From Strongyloides papillosus (taxonomy: Eukaryota > Nematoda > Chromadorea > Rhabditida > Strongyloididae), in the NCBI GenBank assembly GCA_005656395.1, contig SRSI01000049.1:248001-312000 (forward strand): a stretch of DNA of 64,000 nt, read 5' to 3'. Below, piece after piece: positions 32,182-45,632 of the stretch (position 1 is its first letter; every line of letters starts with the position of its first letter). The notes beneath the pieces are model-generated. The model saw only the letters and a list, made by a program, of their open reading frames with translations, was not told where the DNA came from and searched no databases. Made by a program: the position numbers and the translations under genes.

Positions 32182-33330
32182 TTATATAAAAATCTTTTTC
32201 TTTGTTCCATGATTCATATTCTGTATTGTATTTGAATTTTGTACAACTACAATTTCCTTAAACAACTTCTTATAGACAATATCAAGTTTTAAATTCTTAA
32301 AAACAGCATCCCTCAAGGTTTTTGATATAAGAATAATTGATGATGCATTTATAAACATCCACGAAACACTGACAAAAGGTCTTAAGCCAGAGATAATGTA
32401 TCTTATACTTTCGTCATATCCATTGACTTTTATTTCATTATAATAAAATTGATCTTGAATTAAGCGAATCAATTGCATGATTCCTATAATTATTACATAA
32501 CGTGTCATACATTTTTCTTTTTTTCTCTTTTTCATTGCATTAACAGAAAATTTATTTGTTGTTTCGTTTACTTTTTTGTATTTATATGTTATAATTATTG
32601 TTAAAATTATAGAAATAATTGTTATTGAATGCACCAATACAATATGCATGAAGTAATATTCTTTTTTTGTATAATTGAAGGGATATCTACACGTAAAATC
32701 TCCTCTTTTACCACCTTTAAAATATTTTTCTTTCTCATGATTATACTCATATGGCAAACTACAGTATATTTTGCCCAATAGTGGTAATATGGCTGAAAAA
32801 ACGATCACTGCGATTTGGAAATATAGATGATTTTTTTCTATATACTAAAAATAAGAAGTAAAAAATAAATGACACATACAAATTTTTACCTGATAGTAAC
32901 TATTTGGATAAAAAACTGACGAAAATCGAACGATAGCAATAAAAAAAAAGTTTACATTTTGTATATTAAAAGTCCACTTTGAGAGAGTATACAATACAAT
33001 TAAAGTAATTAAATGTAGAGTATTACCGTTTTCCTTTAAATATTCTGCTACAATACTTAATTCAGTAGTAAAAAGATATGAGAAGAATAAAATATTATCT
33101 ATAATATCGTTAAACGATCCGAAAACAACCAGCTTGAAGTATGAAGAATTTAAGTAATTACTATTCTTCCAGCTTTTAATTATCGTGACTGCAATAGTTG
33201 CATGTAATATATATGATAAAAATCCAAAAATAAAAATAATTGAAAGTTGATATACATCATAAGTTGGATAAATAAATGGTAAGTATCTACCTACTTTGTC
33301 AATTAAAAGTTCTGGATTACTGTTATTCAT
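32182..33330 (-). CDS. seven-transmembrane chemoreceptor, type A copy 2
   Basis: Exons 33330-32890 and 32844-32182, 367 residues, 45-nt intron. The outer loop is CSLPYEYNHEKEKYF..FTCRYPFNYT. TM7 has GLRPFVSVSWMFINA, shared exactly with copy 3, which suggests recent common origin or gene conversion of that part. The tail ends KKKIFI. The frame is open 44 codons further upstream, but the MNNSNPELL start is the one conserved across the array. Confidence 0.85.
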
Positions 33331-33448
33331 AATTTCCGCCTTTAATTGTTTCTTAATACAAGATGGAAAATTATTTAATACCAGGTTAGATAAAATTAGG
33401 ATTAATTTAAAAAATTTTAAAAATAAAGATTCACACATTTTATACCTG

Positions 33449-33523
33449 TATATACCTGACATGTCACGAATATCACAAGATAATAAATTAAGAAAATATT
33501 TGCTACACCATTATATTTAAAGG
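33449..33523 (-). promoter_or_regulatory. conserved upstream block of type A receptor, copy 2
   Basis: Same block as at 31,128, with TATATACCTG, CATGTCACGAATATC and GATAATAAATTAAG (plus-strand reading) retained. Confidence 0.55.
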
Positions 33524-33609
33524 ATTAGCGTTGTAAATATTTATAGACCAAAGAATAAACAAATAAAAATCATAAAAAAAATGTTTCATTACAATTAATT
33601 AAATATAAC

Positions 33610-33985
33610 AGGTGATTTTGTTGTTCTTGTTGATTCCTGGACTGTAAGTCTACTGGGAAAGCTCCAAAATTCCGGACTGTCGCTTTCCAAAATAGTTTAT
33701 CAAATATCACTCTGAGTCTAAATATCCTAATTATAGCCTCTCTTAATGTATTCGAAATAATAATAAGTGATAAAGAATTAATAAATATTCATAAAACACC
33801 AATAAAAAGATTCACCCCATTAGCAATGTGATTTATACTTTCATCGTGACCATTAATTTTTATTGGGATATAATGCATTCAATACTCGAGAATTCGGCAT
33901 ACTTATAAATGGTTAGAACGATAACATAGTGTGTCATACAGTATTCAGACTTTTTTGCTATCTTAGATTTTAATAGCACACATAT
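33610..33985 (-). pseudogene. type B receptor remnant 2
   Basis: Decayed copy of the 3' part of a type B exon 2; broken in frame and without exon 1. The spacer up to 34,470 is shared unit sequence. Confidence 0.6.
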
Positions 33986-34470
33986 TAAGCAGTTTTTTAT
34001 TAAAAATAATCAAATAATTAGTATTTTAATTGGCTGATAAAGTAGTTTTTAAGCTGCTAACTTTACTTTACATCTCAAATTATTACATAATCTTGTCTTG
34101 CATAAGTTTAAATTGATAAGAATAAATAATAAATGTGTAAAATATTAATTCTCAACATAGAATTTAGTGCACCTTCACGTTATATTCCTTCATTTTTATG
34201 ATTCAAGATGGCATTTACAATGTAAATAACTTCAAAACATTAAAAAATTAAAAGAATTAGTAGATATTAATGTATAGCCTTCTGAGGAAGTAATTTTTAA
34301 AACAATATTATTGGAAAAAATTGTTTAAAATGATAGAATACTTGTTTAAGTTTTCATTTAAAATTTTTAAACGTCTTTTTCGATGTCAAGAACATAGATT
34401 GTTTTTATATTGCTACCATGGTATGATATATGATTAAATTCAAGAAAACACCAGTTAGAAGTCTTAATAT

Positions 34471-35632
34471 TCATATAACAGTTCTTCTATTCTTTATACC
34501 TCGATTCATATTCTGCTTAATATTTGAACCTTGTGAACTTGGTACAACTACATTTTCCTTAAACAACTTCTTATATATAATATCAAGTTTCAAATTCTTA
34601 AAAACAGAATCTCTCAAAGTTCTTGATATAAAAATAATTGATAATGCATTTATAAACATCCACGAAACACTGACAAAAGGTCTTAAGCCAGAGATAATGT
34701 ATCTTATACTTTCGTCATATCCATTAATTTTTATTTCAAAATAATAAAGTTGATCTTGTATTAAGCGAATCAATTGCATGAATCCAATGATAATTATATA
34801 ACGTGTCATACGTTTTTCTTTATTTCTTTTCTTTATTGCAATAACGGAAAATTCACTTGTTGTTTTGTTAACTTTTTTAATTTTACATGTTATAATTATT
34901 GTTAAAATAAAAGAAATAATGGTTAATGAATTTACTAATGCAATGTACATGAAATGATACTCTTTTTTTGTATAACCAAAAGGATATTTACAGTTGAAGT
35001 CTCCTCTTTTACCGGCTCTAAAATACATTTCCTTATCATAATTATAATCATATGGCAAACTACAGTATGATTTGCTTAGTAATGGCAGGCCGACTGAGTA
35101 AATTATCAATGAGATTTGGAAATATAGATAGTTTTTATTTATATACTAAAAAATTAGAAGCTATAAATATATTATATATATAAATTTTTACCTGATAATA
35201 GCTATTTGGATAAAAAACAGACAAAAATCGAATGATAGCAATAAAGAAAAAGTTCAAATTTTGTATATTAAAAGTCCATTTTGAGAGAGCAAACAACGTC
35301 GTGAAAATAATTAAGTGTACAGTATTACCGTTTTCTTTCAAATATTCTGCTACAATACCCAATTCAGTGGTAAACATAAATAACAAGAATATGATATTAT
35401 GTATAACATCATTAATAGATCCAAAAACAACAACCTTGAAGTACGAAGAATTAAAGTAATCACTAGTCTTCCAGCTTTTAATTATCGTAACTGCTATAGC
35501 TGCATGTAATATATATGATAATATTGCAAAAATAAGAATAATTGAAAGTTGGTAGACATCATAAGTTGGATAAAGGAATGGTAGGTATCTACCTATTTTG
35601 TTAATTAAAAGTTCTGGATTACTGTTATTCAT
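34471..35632 (-). CDS. seven-transmembrane chemoreceptor, type A copy 3
   Basis: Exons 35632-35192 and 35145-34471, 371 residues, 46-nt intron. Outer loop CSLPYDYNYDKEMYF..FNCKYPFGYT; third inner loop KKRNKEKRMTRYI. The tail NRGIKNRRTVI is slightly longer than in other copies. All seven helices and both loop cysteines are kept, so it should be functional. Confidence 0.85.
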
Positions 35633-35758
35633 ATTCTCTTTCTTTAATTATCTCTTAATTAAAGGATGAAAAAATAATTGATTCTATATGAGATAAAGTT
35701 AAAGTTAGTATTACCTTTAAAAAATAATAGAAACAGAGATTCTCAAATTTTCTTTCTA

Positions 35759-35834
35759 TTTATACCTGGAGTGTCACGAATATCATAAAGACAATAAATC
35801 AAGAAGTAATTTGCTGAACCATTACATTTAATGG
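35759..35834 (-). promoter_or_regulatory. conserved upstream block of type A receptor, copy 3
   Basis: Same block, with GTGTCACGAATATCATAAAG and AATAAATCAAGAAGTAATTT (plus-strand reading). Confidence 0.55.
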
Positions 35835-35945
35835 AAAATTTAAATTGATATTTCACATCATTTTTTTACGAAGCATTATAAGTATTTATTTAACCAAAAA
35901 AAAACTGTAATAACAAACTTAATTTACAATTACTTTAGTAAAATA

Positions 35946-36325
35946 GGTGTTTTTATTATTCTTGTTTTATCCTTCGACTAATAATCTATTGAAAAAGCTT
36001 TAACATTATGAACGGTCACCTTACAAAATAATTTATTATACATCACTCTAGGTCTTAATGTTCTATTTATAGCGTATCTTAATGTCTTCGAAATATTAAT
36101 AAGCGATAAGGAATTAATAAATATCCATAAAACACCATTAAAAAGGATTCACCCCATTAGCAATGTGACATATACTTTCATCGAGACCAATGATCTTTAC
36201 TGGTATACAATATATCTGACCTTTAGAATCCGATGTAATTGAAGAATCGTCATAACGGCAGCAGAGTGCGTATTACGGTAATAATCCTTCTTTTTCTTGT
36301 CATCTTTGATATTAATAGTATTCAT
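35946..36325 (-). pseudogene. type B receptor remnant 3
   Basis: Decayed 3' part of a type B exon 2. No exon 1 and no open frame. The spacer 36,326-36,675 is shared unit sequence. Confidence 0.6.
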
Positions 36326-36675
36326 ATTAAATAATTTTTTTATAAAAAATAATCAAATAATTAGTGTTTTAATTGGCTGATAAAGTAGTTTTCGAGTCAC
36401 TAGCTCTATTTTACATCCCAAATTACTACATATTTTTCTCTTATTTAAGTTTAAATAGATAAGAATTTATGATAAATTTTAAGGTGGGGAATATTAATAC
36501 TTTACTTCGAAATTACTACAGTTTCTCGTCATATTTAATATTTTTTATGGTTAGAAATCCCCTTTATAATGCAAACAGCTTTAAAATATAAAAAAAAACA
36601 ACTATTTATTTAAATTGCAATCATGGTATGATATACGATTAAATACAATAAAACAACAGTTATAAGTCTTTATAT

Positions 36676-37828
36676 TTATATAATAATCTTTTTCTTTGTT
36701 CCATGATTCATTTTCTGTATAATTTTTAGATTTTGTGAACTTGGTAAAATTACATTTTTCTTATACAACTTCTTATATATAGTATCAAGTTTCAAATTTT
36801 TAAAAACTGCATCCCTCAAAGTTTTTGATATCAAAATAATTGATAATGCATTTAGAAAAATACATAAAATGGGGACAAATGGCCTCAAACCATATGTAAT
36901 ATATCTTATACTCTCATCATATCCATTAATTTTTATATTAATATAAATAATTTGATTTTGAATTAAGTGAAACAATTGCATTGTTCCTAATACAATTATA
37001 TAACATGTCATACGTTTTTCTTTTTTTCTTTTTTTTACTGCATTAACAGAAAATTTATTTGGTGTTTTATTAAGTTTATTAATTTTAAATACAATAATTA
37101 TTGTTAAAATTATAGAAATAATTGTTGCTGAATGTACCAGCGCAATCTTTATAAAGTAATAATCATTTTTTGTATAATTGAAAGGATATTTACAGGTAAA
37201 TGTTCCACTTTTATAATCTGTATAAAACCTTTCCTTTTTATAAACATATGGTAAACTACAGTATGTATTGCTTAATAGTAGTATTATAGCTGAATAAATT
37301 ATCAATAAAATTTGGAAATACAGATAATTTTTATCTATATACTAAAAAATATGAAGTTAAAAAAATGTGATACATACAAATTTGTACCTGATAATGACTA
37401 TTTGGATAAAAAATGGACAAAAATCGAATGATAGCAATAAAAAGAAAGTTCATACTTTGTATAATATCAGTCCAATTTGTGAGAACTCGTAATATCACCC
37501 AAATAACTAAATGTACAGTTTTGGCATTTTCTTCCAAATGTTCTACTACAATACCTACATTAATAGTAGGAAAAAGTAAATAAAATATAAAACTATTTAA
37601 AATATCAATAAATAATCCAAAAACAACAACCTTGAAATATGAGGAATTTAAATAATTACTAGTCTTCCAGTTTTTAATTATCGTAACCGCAATAGTTGCA
37701 CTTAGTATATATGCTAACAATGCAAAAAAAAAGATAATTGAAATTTTATAGACATCCAAAGTTGGATAAATGAATGGTAAGTATCTACCTATTTTGTAAA
37801 TTATAAGTTCTGGATTACTGTTATTCAT
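36676..37828 (-). CDS. seven-transmembrane chemoreceptor, type A copy 4
   Basis: Exons 37828-37388 and 37341-36676, 368 residues, 46-nt intron. The outer loop differs from its neighbours (CSLPYVYKKERFYTDYKSG). RMTCYIIVLGTMQLFHLIQN replaces the usual RMTRYV..LIRLIQD at the start of TM6. GYDESIRYITYGLRPFV is shared with copy 6. All helices are intact. Confidence 0.85.
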
Positions 37829-37944
37829 ATTCTCCATCTTAAAGTTTTTCTTAATACTGGATGGGAAAATAATAGATACCAGGTTAGATAAAATTAAGAT
37901 AATTTTAAAAAATATTAGAAATAAAGATTCACACATTTTCTACC

Positions 37945-38022
37945 TATATATACATTGGATGTCACGAATATCTTAAAGGTAATAAATCAAGAAGTAATTT
38001 GCTGTACCATTACATTTAATGG
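37945..38022 (-). promoter_or_regulatory. conserved upstream block of type A receptor, copy 4
   Basis: Same block, with TATATATACATTGGATGTCA and AATAAATCAAGAAGTAATTT (plus-strand reading). Confidence 0.55.
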
Positions 38023-38129
38023 AAAATTTAAATTAATATTTCACATCATTTTATTACGAAGCATTATAAGTATTTATTTAACCAAAAAAAACTGTAATAA
38101 CAAACTTAATTTACAATTACTTTAGTAAA

Positions 38130-38690
38130 ATAGGTGTTTTTATTATTCTATGTTTTATCCTTCAATTAATAATCTGTTGAAAAAGCTCCAACATTCTGAA
38201 CAGTCGCTTTCTAAAATAATTTATTATATATAAATTCTAGGTCTAAATGTTTTAATTATAGCTTGTCTTCGAAATAATGATGAGTGATAAAGAATTTATA
38301 AATATCCATAAAACACTAATAAAAGGATTCATTCAATTAGGAATGTGATATATATTTTCATCTTGACCAATGATCATTACTGGTATATAATACATCTCAA
38401 CTTCTAGAATCCGATATAGTTGGAGAGCCGTTAGAACAGTATCATAATGTGTCATACGGTAGTTAGCCATATTTTTCTTGTAATCTTTTACATTTATTAA
38501 ACTATTACAAATGTTAATTTTCTTATCTTGTAATTGACATCTACTAATAATATGATAAATGTTATTAATAATAATTAATGAATAAATCAAAAAAAGTATA
38601 AACACACAATTTACTTCACCGAGGATACAATAATTACAATTTATTTTAATTTCAACATAAAAATTATACGACAAATGTCAATATATTGAC
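38130..38690 (-). pseudogene. type B receptor remnant 4 (long form)
   Basis: Longer than most remnants: it reaches back through TM5 to the outer loop (INCNYCILGEVNCV, matching YCDSCILGGISCV in the intact gene). A 113-codon open stretch remains at 38,333-38,674 (..NYRMTHYDTVLTALQLYRIL) but ends in a premature stop before TM7. No exon 1. Confidence 0.7.
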
Positions 38691-38878
38691 TGTGTTAATG
38701 TAAACCTAAAAATAAAATTAAAACTTATTTCTTTTTTTTAAGAAAAATATTCAGTTTTTTTGCATAAAAAGAATGTAACTAGTCTAAATATTTAAAAAGA
38801 TAAATTATTTATTTAAATTCCTATCATGGTATGATATATGATTGAAATCAAAAAAACACTAATTAGAAGTCTTGATAT

Positions 38879-40038
38879 TCATACAACAGTCTTAGTCTTT
38901 CTACCATGATTCATATTCTGCATAATATTTGGATTATATAAAATTGGTGTTACCACATTTTCCCTAAGCAACTTCCTATATATAATATCAAGTTTTAAAT
39001 TCTTGAAAACAGCTTCTCTCAAATTTTTTGATATAAAAATAATTGATACTGCATTTACAAACATCCATAAGACATTAACAAATGGCCTAAAACCAAGGAT
39101 AATATACTTTATGCTCTCGTCATTTCCATTAATTTTTATATCAATATAATAAAATTGATCTTGAATTAAGCGAATCAATTTCATGATTCCTAATACTATT
39201 ACATAACGTGTCATACGTTTTTCTTTGTTTCTTGTTTTTATTGCATTAACGGAAAATTCATTTGATGTTTTGTTAAGTTTTTTAATTTTATATTTTACAA
39301 TTATTGTTAAAATTATAGAAATAACTACTACTGAATGTACCAACGCAATATATATGAAATGATACTCTTTTTCTGTATAACCAAAAGGGTATTTACAGTT
39401 GAATTCGCCTCTTTTATCACCAGTATAATACATTTGCTTATCATAATTATAATCATATGGCAAATTACAGTAAACTTTGCTTATTAGTGGTACAATGGAT
39501 GAGTATATAACTACTGAAACTTGGAAGTATAGATAATTTTTATCTATATACTAAAAAATAAAAAGTTAAAAGTATATGATGCCTAAAAAAATTTTACCTG
39601 ACAATAACTATTTGGATAAAAGACTGACAAAAATCGAATGATGGCAATTAAAAGAAAGTTCATATCTTGTATAATATATGTCCATTTTGTGAGAGTATAT
39701 ACTACCGTCCAAATAACTAAATGTACAGTATTACCATTTTTCTTCAAATATTTTGCTACAAAATCCACTTCAGTAGTAAAAAGATATAAAAATAATATTA
39801 TATTATCTATAATATCAATGAATGATCCAAAAGCAACAACCTTAAAGTATGGAGAATTCAAATAGTTACTAGTCTTCCAGCTTCTAATTATTGTAACTGC
39901 AATAGCTACATGCAATATATGTGATAAGAATGCAAGAAAAAAGATGAATGAAAGTTCATAGACATCCAAAGTTGGATACATGAATGGTAGGTATCTACCT
40001 ATTTTGTTAATTAAAAGTTCTGGATTACTGTTATTCAT
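38879..40038 (-). CDS. seven-transmembrane chemoreceptor, type A copy 5
   Basis: Exons 40038-39598 and 39550-38879, 370 residues, 47-nt intron. The first loop cysteine context is CNLPY in place of the usual CSLPY, and TM6 starts RMTRYVIVLGIMKLIRLIQD. The tail ends GRKTKTVV. Otherwise standard. Confidence 0.85.
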
Positions 40039-40159
40039 ATTCGCCTTCTTTACTTACTTCTTAATTAAAAGATGAAAAAATAATTGTTACCAAGTGAGAT
40101 AAAGTTAGTATTAATTTTAAAAAATAATAGAAACAGAGATTCACAAATGTTCTATCTAT

Positions 40160-40233
40160 TTATATTTTGCATATTACAAATATCTTAAAGACAATAAATC
40201 ATAAAACAATTTGCTGCACCATTACATTTAATG
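40160..40233 (-). promoter_or_regulatory. conserved upstream block of type A receptor, copy 5
   Basis: The most diverged version of the block: TATATTTTGCATATTACAAA in place of TATATACCTGGCATGTCACG (plus-strand reading). The ATTTGCTGCACCATTACATT part is unchanged. Confidence 0.5.
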
Positions 40234-40339
40234 TAAATTTATTTTTGACATCATTTTATTACAAAGCGTTATAAATATTTATTGGCAAAGCAAAAAACAC
40301 ATAAAAATGATTTTTGAATTACAATTAATTTACAATAAA

Positions 40340-40945
40340 AGATGATGTTTTTATGCTTGTTTTATTCTTTGACTAATCATGTACTGAAAGTGTTCCAACA
40401 TTCTAGACTCTTTTTTTTCAGAAATACTTTTTTATACATCACTCTGAGTCTTAATGTCCTATTCATAGCATATCTTAATGTCTTCGAAATACTAATGAGC
40501 GATAAGGAATTAATAAATATTCATAAAACACTAATAAAACGGATTCACCCCATTGGCAATGTGATATATACTTTCATCGAGACCACCAATCTTTATTGTT
40601 ATATAGTAAATCTCATCCTCTAGAAAATGACGTATTTAGAGGATCGTTAGAACGGTAACATAAAATGTCATACGGTATTCACCCTTTCTTTTCTTGTCAT
40701 CTATTATAATTATTGAACTATTTATAAGTATTTAATTTGCTTAACTTTTATTTTGACAAATAGTGTTATTACAATATATGTTTATATTAATGAATGAACC
40801 AAAAAAAATAACAAATAATAAAATTTTTCATTAAGAATATGACAAAAAACACACAATTTACACTACCGAGGATACAATTAATAAAAAATATTTTACTTTC
40901 AACATAATATTTATAGGGAAATTAGATATATGTTGACTGTGTTAA
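40340..40945 (-). pseudogene. type B receptor remnant 5 (long form)
   Basis: Like remnant 4 it extends to the outer loop region of type B exon 2 (up to the stretch matching SIYCHLPYEYY), with several breaks. No exon 1 found in 40,946-41,265. Confidence 0.65.
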
Positions 40946-41265
40946 AATAAACTAAAAAAAATAATTAAAACTGGTTACGTGTTAAATGAAAAATTAAAAG
41001 CATTTTGTATGAAAAGAATGTAGATATCTAAATATTTAGAAAAAATTAACAATTTAAAAAATGGAATATATTACCTTTTGAGGAAGTAATATTTAATGCA
41101 ATATTGTTAGAAAAAAATGTTTAAAATGATAAAGTATTTGATCAAGTATATATTTCAAATTTTTAAATCTTTTTTTTTTCATGTTAGAAAATTGATGATT
41201 TATATTGTTATTATGGTATGATATAGAAGTAAATTCAGTAAAACACAAGTAAGAAGTCTTGATAT

Positions 41266-42423
41266 TTATATAATAATCTTTTTCTTTGTACCATGATTTA
41301 TATTCTGTATAATTTTTAGATTGTCTGAACTTGGTACCACTACATTTTTTCTAAACAACATCTTATATACAATATCAAGTTTCAAATTCTTAAAAACAGA
41401 ATCTCTCAAAGTTTTTGATATAAAAATAATTGATATTGCATTTGTAAATATGCAAATAACAGTGACAAATGGCCTCAAACCATAGGTAATATATCTTATA
41501 CTCTCGTCATATCCATTAATTTTTATTTCAATATAATAAAGCTGATCTTGTATTAGGCGAATCAATTGCATGATTCCTAATACAATTACATAACGTGTCA
41601 TACGTTTTTCTTTATTTCTTTTTTTTATCGCTACAACAGAGAATTCATTTGATGTTTTGTTAAGTTTTTTAATTTTACACATAATAATTATTGTTAAAAT
41701 TATAGAAATAATTGTTGCTGAATGTACCAACCCAATGTGTATGAAATAATAATCATTTTTTGTATAATTGAAAGGATATCTACAGGTAAATTCTCCTTTT
41801 TTAGCACCGTTAAAATACTTTTGCTTTTCATAATCATAATTATATGGCAAACTACAGTGTGTTCTACCTAATAGTGGTATTATGACTGAAAAAACCACCA
41901 CTGAGACTTGAAAATACAGGTAATTTTTATCTACATACTAAAAGATAAAAGTTATAAATATATGATACATACAACTTTATACCTGATAATAGCTGTTTGG
42001 ATAATAAATTGACAAAAATCGAATGATAGCAATAAAAAGATAGTTCATATCTTCTATATTATAAGTCCATTTTGAGAGAAGATTTAATATCATAAAAAAA
42101 ACTAAATGAACAGTATTGGCATTCTCCTTCAAATATTCTGCTACAATAGTAGCGTCAATAATAAAAATATATAAAAAAAATAAGATACTATTTGAAATAT
42201 CAGTAAATGATCCAACAACAACAACCTTGAAATATGAAGAATTTAAATAATTACTAGTCTTCCAGCTTCTAATAATTGTAACTGCAATAGTTGCATGTAA
42301 TATAAATGCTAACAATGCAAAAAAAAAGATAAATGAAAGTTGATAGACATCATAAGTTGGATAAAGGAATGGTAGATATCTACCTATTTTGTTAATTAAA
42401 AGTTCTGGATTACTGTTATTCAT
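41266..42423 (-). CDS. seven-transmembrane chemoreceptor, type A copy 6
   Basis: Exons 42423-41983 and 41937-41266, 370 residues, 45-nt intron. Outer loop CSLPYNYDYEKQKYFNGAKK; TM7 region GYDESIRYITYGLRPFV as in copy 4. The tail ends KKKIII. Intact. Confidence 0.85.
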
Positions 42424-42541
42424 AATCTCTTTCTTTATCTATTTCTTAATTACAAGATAGAAAAATAATTGATACCATGTGAGATAAAATTAGAATTAAA
42501 TTTAAAAATTAATAGAAATAATGACTCACACTTTTTTAAGC

Positions 42542-42619
42542 TATATATACCTGGGATGTCACGAATATCTTAAAGATAATAAATCAAGAAGCAATTTTCT
42601 ACACCATTACATTTAATTG
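42542..42619 (-). promoter_or_regulatory. conserved upstream block of type A receptor, copy 6
   Basis: Same block, with TATATATACCTGGGATGTCA and AATAAATCAAGAAGCAATTT (plus-strand reading). Confidence 0.55.
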
Positions 42620-42729
42620 AAAATATAAATTAATATTTTTACATTATTTTTTTACAAAGCATAATAAATATTTATTGACCAAACAAAAAACTCATAAAAA
42701 CAAAATTTAATTACAATTAATTTGCAATA

Positions 42730-43010
42730 CAATTCTTTGAATCTTAATGTCCTAGTTATACCATATCTTAATGTCATCGAAATAAAAATAATTGATAAGG
42801 AAATAATAAATGTTCATAAAACACTAATATAAAGATTCACTTCTTTAGCTATATGATTTAAAGTTTTATCTTGGCCAATGATCTTTACTGGTATATAATA
42901 CATCTCATTCTCTAGTATCCGACATAATTGGAGGATCATCAAAATGGCAACACATTGTGTCATAAGGTATTAATCCTTCTTTTTTTGTCATCTCTGATAT
43001 GAATAGCACT
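42730..43010 (-). pseudogene. type B receptor remnant 6
   Basis: Shortest remnant: the 3' end of the exon is also missing, and the match begins near the TTAATGTCCTA block. The spacer 43,011-43,453 is shared unit sequence. Confidence 0.55.
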
Positions 43011-43453
43011 CATATTTAGCAGTTTTTTTATTAAAAATTAGCAATAAATTAGCGTTATAATTAGCTGATAAAGTTGTTTTAAGTCATTAACTATTCTTTA
43101 CATTTCCAATTACCGTATATATTTCCCTTATTTAATTTTAAATTGACAAGAATAAATAATAAATGTAAAGATGTACAATATTAATGCTAAAAATAGAAAT
43201 AAGTACAACTTCTCGTTATATTTCTTTATTTTTATAATTCAAGATGCCATTTATAATGTAAATAACTTTAAAATATTCAAAAATTTAAACATTTTATAGA
43301 AAATATTTTTTTAATGATAAGGTTTCTGTTTAAATGTATATTAAACATATTTAGATGTTTTTTTGAAGTCAAGAATACAGAAAATATTTATATTGCTATA
43401 TTGGTATGATATATAAGTAAACTCAATAAAACACCAGTAAGAAGTCTTGATAC

Positions 43454-44602
43454 CTATATAATAATCTTTTTCTTTGTTTCACAATTAACATTCTGTTTAA
43501 AATTTGGATTGTGTGAACTTGGTACAATTACATTTTCCCTAAACAGCTTTTTATACATAATATCAAGTTTTAAATTCTTAAAAACAGCATCTCTTAAAGT
43601 TTCTGATATAAAAATAATTGATAATGCATTTATAAACATCCTTAAAATACTGATAAATGGCTTCAAACCTAAGTTAATATATCTAATACTTTCGTCATAT
43701 CCATAAATTTTTATTTCAAAAAAATTAAGTTGATCTTGAATTAAGCGAGTCAATTGAACGATTGCTAGTAATACTACGTAACGTGTCATACGTCTTTCTT
43801 TATTTCTTTTTTTTATTGTAGAAACAGAAAATTCATTTGATGTCTTGTTAAGTTTTTTAATTTTAAACATTATAATTATTGTTAAAATTACAGCAATAAT
43901 TGATGCTGAATGTAGCAATCCAGTGTATATGAAGTAAAAATCATTTGTTGTATAATTGAAAGGATATCTACAAGTAAATTGTCCTTTTTTAGCACCGTTA
44001 AAATACTTGTTCCCACCATATCTATATGGCAAACTACAGTATGTACTTCTTAATGGTAATATTATGGCTGAATAAATTATCAATGAAATTTGTAAATACA
44101 TATAATTTTTGTCTATATACTAAAAAAAAGTTACAAAATTATGATACATAAAAATTCTTACCTGATAATAATTATTTGGATAAAAGAATGACAAAAATCT
44201 AATGATGGCAATAAAAAGAAAGTTCATAGTTTGTATATAAAAAGTCCAATCCAAAAGAGTTAGTAATATCACCCAAATAACTAGATGTACAGTATTGGCA
44301 TTCTCCTTCGAATATTCTGCTACAATACTTACATCAGTAGTAAAAAGAAATAACTAAAATATGATATTATTTAAAATTTCAATAAATAATCCACAAACAA
44401 CAACCTTGAAGTATGGAGACTTTAAGTAATCATTAATTCTCTTGCTTCTAATAATCGTAATTGCAATGATTCCATGTAATATATTTGATAACAATGAAAA
44501 AAAATAGAAAAATGCAATTTTGTAGACACCAAAAGTTGGATAAATGAATGGTAAATATCTACCAATTTTGTCAATTAAGAGTTCTGGATTACTGTCATTC
44601 AT
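43454..44602 (-). pseudogene. type A receptor copy 7, one in-frame stop
   Basis: The layout is that of the intact genes: exon 1 44602-44162 (441 nt, the standard length), a 42-nt intron and exon 2 44119-43454. A single TAG at 44,354-44,356 interrupts codon 83, inside TM2, after EILNNIIF. The rest of exon 1 and all of exon 2 stay open and conserved (it would be 368 residues). The lesion is therefore recent, a polymorphism, or a sequencing error. The start is MNDSNPELL. Confidence 0.8.
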
Positions 44603-44720
44603 ATTCTCTGTCTTTAAGTTTTTCTTAATGCAAGATGAAAAAATAATTGTTAACAGCCTAGACAAATTTAAGATTAATTTTAAAAAATGATAGAAATGAA
44701 GATTCACAAATTTTCTACCT

Positions 44721-44796
44721 GTATATACCCGGCATGTTACGAATATCTTAAAGACAATAAATCATAAACCGATTTGCTGCACCATTACATTTAATA
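44721..44796 (-). promoter_or_regulatory. conserved upstream block of type A receptor, copy 7
   Basis: Same block, kept even though the gene has a stop: TATATACCCGGCATGTTACG and GATTTGCTGCACCATTACAT (plus-strand reading). Confidence 0.55.
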
Positions 44797-44904
44797 TAAA
44801 TTTATTTTTAACATCATTTTATTACAAAGCGTTATAAATATTTATTGGCAAAGCAAAAAACACATAAAAATTATTTTTTAATTATAATTCATTCATTATA
44901 AAAG

Positions 44905-45280
44905 ATGATGTTTTTATGCTTGTTTTATTCTTTGACTAATAATGTACTGAAAGTGTTCCAACATTCTGGACTCTTTTTTTTCAGAAATACTTTATTATAA
45001 ATCACTCTGAGTCTTAATGTCCTATTTATAGCATATCTTAATGTCTTCGAAATAATAATAAGTGATAAAGAATAAATAGATATTCATAAAACACTAACAA
45101 AATGATTCACCCTATTAGCAATATAATATATATTTTTATCATAATCAATGATCTTTACTGGTATATAATACATTTGATCTTCTAGAATCCGACATAAATG
45201 AAAGATTGTCAAAACGGTTATATAATGTGTCATACGGTACTAATTTTTTTTTCTTGTTATCTTTGATATTTATAGTACTT
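44905..45280 (-). pseudogene. type B receptor remnant 7
   Basis: Decayed 3' part of a type B exon 2. Its first 180 bp are especially close to remnant 5. No exon 1. The spacer to 45,632 is shared unit sequence. Confidence 0.6.
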
Positions 45281-45632
45281 ATATTAAGCAGTTTTTTTAT
45301 TAAAAATAATTAATTATATAGCGTTGTAATTATATGATAAAGTAAAATTTAAAGTTATTAATATTACTTTACAACCCAAATTATTATGCAATTTCTATTA
45401 TTTAATTTTAAACTGATAAGAATATATAATAAACTTAAATGTGGGCAAATTTAATACTTTACTTCGAAATTTCTACACTTTCTCGTTGTATTTATTAATT
45501 TTTTTAATTCAAAATTTTTTGAAGAATTCAAACAGCTTTAAAATATTTAAAAATTAAACTAATTATTTAAATTGCTATCATGTTATGATATATTAATAAA
45601 TTCAAGAATGCGCTAGTTATATGTCTTGATAT

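Noticed and set aside
33331..33462. Upstream in-frame extension of receptor copy 2 (also in copies 4, 7 and 9) beginning near MCESLF or similar
   Set aside because: Other copies have stops in this stretch, exon 1 is exactly 441 nt from MNNSNPELL in all copies, and the extension would reach towards the promoter-like block. It is shared leader sequence.
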